A stretch of 64,000 nucleotides of DNA from the IMG/VR virus record IMGVR_UViG_3300020469_000020, positions 1 through 64,000 of that record; one strand, given 5' to 3'. A model generated the notes under the pieces. The model did not search any database and was not told the origin of the DNA. It was given only the letters and a program-made list of their open reading frames with translations. Source of the DNA: a virus. The number at the start of each line of letters is the position of its first letter. The stretch's first letter is position 1. Of this stretch, positions 63,001 through 64,000 are shown piece by piece. The position numbers were made by a program, and so were the translations under genes.

Positions 63001-64000
63001 GTGCTGATCAAGAACTTGTTGGTACTGTTGCACAACAAACATTAACAAGTAAAACACTTGATGCTCCGAGTGTTAACAATCTATTAACACTTAGAGGAGA
63101 TGGTTCTTCTGTTACAGGTCAACTTAAATTAAATTGTCATGATAATTCTCATGGACAGACTATTATTGCACAGCCGCATTCAGCTAGTGTAACAAATATA
63201 TTAACATTACCTCCTGGTGGTAATCAAGAGATAGTAGGAACTACTGCTACACAAACACTTGTTAGTAAAACACTTGATGCACCAAGTATAGAAAATTTAT
63301 TAACTCTAAGAGGTGATGGTTCTTCTGTTACTGGTCAACTTAAATTAAATTGTCATGATAATTCTCATGGTCAAACCATAATAGCTCAACCACATTCAGC
63401 TAGTGTAACAAATATATTAACACTACCAGCTGGCGCCGATCAAGAATTTGTCGGAACTCTTGCACAACAGACATTAACAAGTAAAACATTAACATCTCCT
63501 CAAATTAATAATGCAACAATTGCTAATGCAGCAATAACTTCTGGTACAATGACTAGTACTGCATTAGATTCTGTTACTATTATAGATTCCAGTGCAAATA
63601 ATTTAACAAGTAACAATACTACACTTGGTGGAACAACTACCTTTAATGGTAACACAACTATTACTGAAAATCTAACAGTTAATAAAGATTTAACGGTAGA
63701 TGGTAATTTATTCTTAACGGGCAATACTGTTACACTAGATGCACAGACATTGACTGTGGAAGATAATATAATTCTACTTAGTTCAAATAATGCTGCTGAT
63801 GTTACAGATACAGGATTTGCAGGTAAATATAATAATGGAAGTTCCGATTTATATGCTGGTATCTTTAGAGATGCTACTGATGGGGTCTTTTATATATTCA
63901 AAGACTACACCTCAGAGCCAGGAACAACAATGACAGGATTTAATACTGCTACAATGAGAGCCACTCTTGCTGGCGATTTTGAAGCTAACAATATTGTAGT
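60069..64000 (+). CDS. Large tail fibre (3' end outside window)
   Basis: The reading frame is open from the ATG at 60069 to the right edge, giving at least 1310 residues. It starts MPETVSRILIKSSTSKPTPN, a start I associate with marine T4-like fibres that continue LQRAELAYSYSSDKLFIGDE. Repeat blocks follow: NGNTLNVS modules (27 residues), SFANNLTSNNATLN modules, 15-residue IDANNYTGNTAT modules, and three copies of a 72-residue unit with HGQTIIAQPHSASVTN. Two copies of a LTVEDNI(I)VL segment (near residues 590 and 1230) link it to the fibres at 5846 and 25951. It is a trimeric beta-rich fibre. The tip, which would show host specificity, is outside the window. Confidence 0.8.
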   Translation, partial: MPETVSRILIKSSTSKPTPNTGTLQRAELAYSYSSDKLFIGDELGQEPLLIGGKTFLSLFDNVLDDNGTAKAGQVFAGNVIIAGANNTIDDLNIENLKVNGVPLATANITEVITSNTLPNVADTKLVSAKAVKDYIGNEWLDYLETISANTVSSGQLLIVGANNKFENKSTTGAIKFFANGHSEINNSYIENSMLKNFSIRLGSQDIKLGDATLVNLNLDTSGVLNVNRGGTDRYDIEKDYVMLGNGTNSVSTTSDFVFNIDTANNNLLYANANAHITKSATVGETLQVANGLFTSNTNLRFKEFFQIINIENISSFDSSIVSYDLISEYFSFSTGTVLNVSDAGLVNIKSPTLFFGSELTTSNNTVTTLTGKLFANNDSSFNGNTLTVSTDTITTFDGLVTLNNNTFINGNNLNVSTSTVTTVDGLVTLNNNTFINGNTLNVSVDTTSTFEGVVNLENNTFVNGNTLNVSANTLSTFDGPIVLNGQVDINGDVVFRGNTTYLGENFTVSNNTTVDISGNAFFKGDQLNVSSNTITTVDGESAFNKKVDINAPLTVYDNAEVKGNLVVEQDLFVYGNSTQILTETLTVEDNIIVLAANNTTDVVDLGFAGRYNESGTPAFAGLFRDATNNKFFLFEDYPTEPPIVSMTGFDSATMLATLFADIEANTIIAHKGTLDDVVITNSHLNDSFANNLTSNNATLNTGTIDSFTITNSHLNDSFANNLTSNNATLNSAVLNNASIHDSFANNITANNVDINFGTIRSVSIYNSTIYDSSIVDDSTANNLTSNNATLNSVVIETATANNITSNNAVLNTATIYNAVANNLLSNNATLYFAKIYDSNLFNAHATTLSVDVLDAGSISFRTAIENIDANNYIGNTATIDNIDANNYTGNTATIINVDANNYTGNTATINDIVANNITTNTFTSLVKTEATEEIKVLGVSGTSGKLVLNCSNNSHGQTVIAQPHSASVTNILTLPAGADQELVGTVAQQTLTSKTLDAPSVNNLLTLRGDGSSVTGQLKLNCHDNSHGQTIIAQPHSASVTNILTLPPGGNQEIVGTTATQTLVSKTLDAPSIENLLTLRGDGSSVTGQLKLNCHDNSHGQTIIAQPHSASVTNILTLPAGADQEFVGTLAQQTLTSKTLTSPQINNATIANAAITSGTMTSTALDSVTIIDSSANNLTSNNTTLGGTTTFNGNTTITENLTVNKDLTVDGNLFLTGNTVTLDAQTLTVEDNIILLSSNNAADVTDTGFAGKYNNGSSDLYAGIFRDATDGVFYIFKDYTSEPGTTMTGFNTATMRATLAGDFEANNIV
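61281..61381. repeat. 81-bp period repeat in fibre gene
   Basis: The word aataatacatttattaatgg (61281-61300) recurs with one change at 61362-61381. Related copies lie on either side, giving a 27-residue NGNTLNVS module repeated about five times between 61200 and 61700. Confidence 0.7.
62113..62262. repeat. 90-bp period repeat in fibre gene
   Basis: A block starting attctcatttaaatgatag at 62113 is repeated at 62203 with few changes (period 90 bp). It encodes NSHLNDSFANNLTSNNATLN on both occasions. Shorter relatives of the ANNLTSNNATL core continue to about 62570. Confidence 0.75.
62673..62810. repeat. 45-bp period repeat in fibre gene
   Basis: The word gatgcaaataatta occurs at 62673, 62718 and 62763, an exact 45-bp period, encoding DANNYTGNTATI-type units of 15 residues. 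This matches one turn of a beta-helix or a short fibre repeat. Confidence 0.8.
62880..63480. repeat. Three 216-bp tandem modules in fibre gene
   Basis: The word cattcagcta occurs at 62961, 63177 and 63393, an exact 216-bp (72-residue) period. The second and third modules are nearly identical over about 120 bases, while the first differs at its 5' end. They encode L.LNC.(N/D)NSHGQT(V/I)IAQPHSASVTN units. Confidence 0.85.

Noticed and set aside
61200-63480. Regular repeats considered as a CRISPR array
   Set aside because: The repeats are in frame, coding and of mixed periods (45, 81, 90 and 216 bp), without unique spacers.
1-64000. tRNA genes, insertion sequences, integrase or attachment sites
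   Set aside because: No cloverleaf-like sequence, transposase or integrase frame, or terminal inverted repeats were seen by eye. The window is almost fully coding.

Overview
This AT-rich window is part of the late (virion) region of a T4-like contractile-tailed phage genome. The evidence is a recognisable T4 morphogenesis set: neck proteins gp13, gp14 and gp15, terminase gp16 and gp17, sheath gp18, tube gp19, portal gp20, core gp67-like, protease gp21, scaffold gp22 and capsid gp23. Many genes also carry an exact or near-exact T4 late promoter (NATAAATA) about 41-67 bases upstream of the start codon. The style of the fibre genes (MAKQTIN-type N-terminus, DUF4815-like baseplate protein, S74 chaperone ends) resembles marine T4-like myoviruses of cyanobacteria and SAR11-type bacteria. 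A Gram-negative host is inferred from the ExbB/ExbD-like and signal-peptide proteins. The exact host cannot be read from the sequence.

Layout. Positions 1-36520 (all minus strand) are a very large adhesion module. Read in the direction of transcription, it holds a DUF4815-like baseplate/fibre protein, an S74-terminated fibre, two tandem exostosin-like glycosyltransferases, three Ig-like/adhesin proteins (one with a beta-propeller, one with a von Willebrand A domain), a 2315-residue Ig-repeat protein, two more S74 fibres, small paralogous proteins, and a fibre gene cut by the left edge. Positions 36638-40192 hold gp13, small conserved genes, an RNA ligase and a 2H phosphoesterase on mixed strands. 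Positions 40232-52895 (minus) are the head, tail-tube and packaging block, transcribed in the order gp17-gp18-gp19-gp20-gp67-(two unknowns)-gp21-gp22-gp23. Positions 52970-59968 (plus) hold a 673-residue possible internal protein, gp14, gp15, an ADP-ribosyltransferase-like protein, a four-gene membrane/secreted cassette, and gp16. From 60069 to the right edge is another large fibre gene.

How it fits together. gp20, gp67, gp21, gp22 and gp23 would assemble and mature the prohead. gp16 and gp17 fill it, gp13, gp14 and gp15 close the neck, and gp18 and gp19 make the tail. The fibre module provides host recognition. Several proteins begin with a short MK...(L/I)xE leader like the T4 capsid-targeting sequence, which gp21 would cleave. 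Two of them, the 198-residue ADP-ribosyltransferase-like protein and the 673-residue protein, look like cargo packaged in the head and injected with the DNA, as T4 Alt is.

The most unusual element is the cassette at 57383-59556. It encodes a secreted protein, a MotA/TolQ/ExbB-like channel subunit, an ExbD/TolR-like partner with a large outer domain, and another membrane protein, all inside a late structural operon. The vWA-domain protein, next to a beta-propeller protein and phage-encoded glycosyltransferases in the fibre locus, is the second unusual feature. No tRNA, insertion sequence, integrase or CRISPR array was seen. Apart from the gaps described, almost every base is coding.
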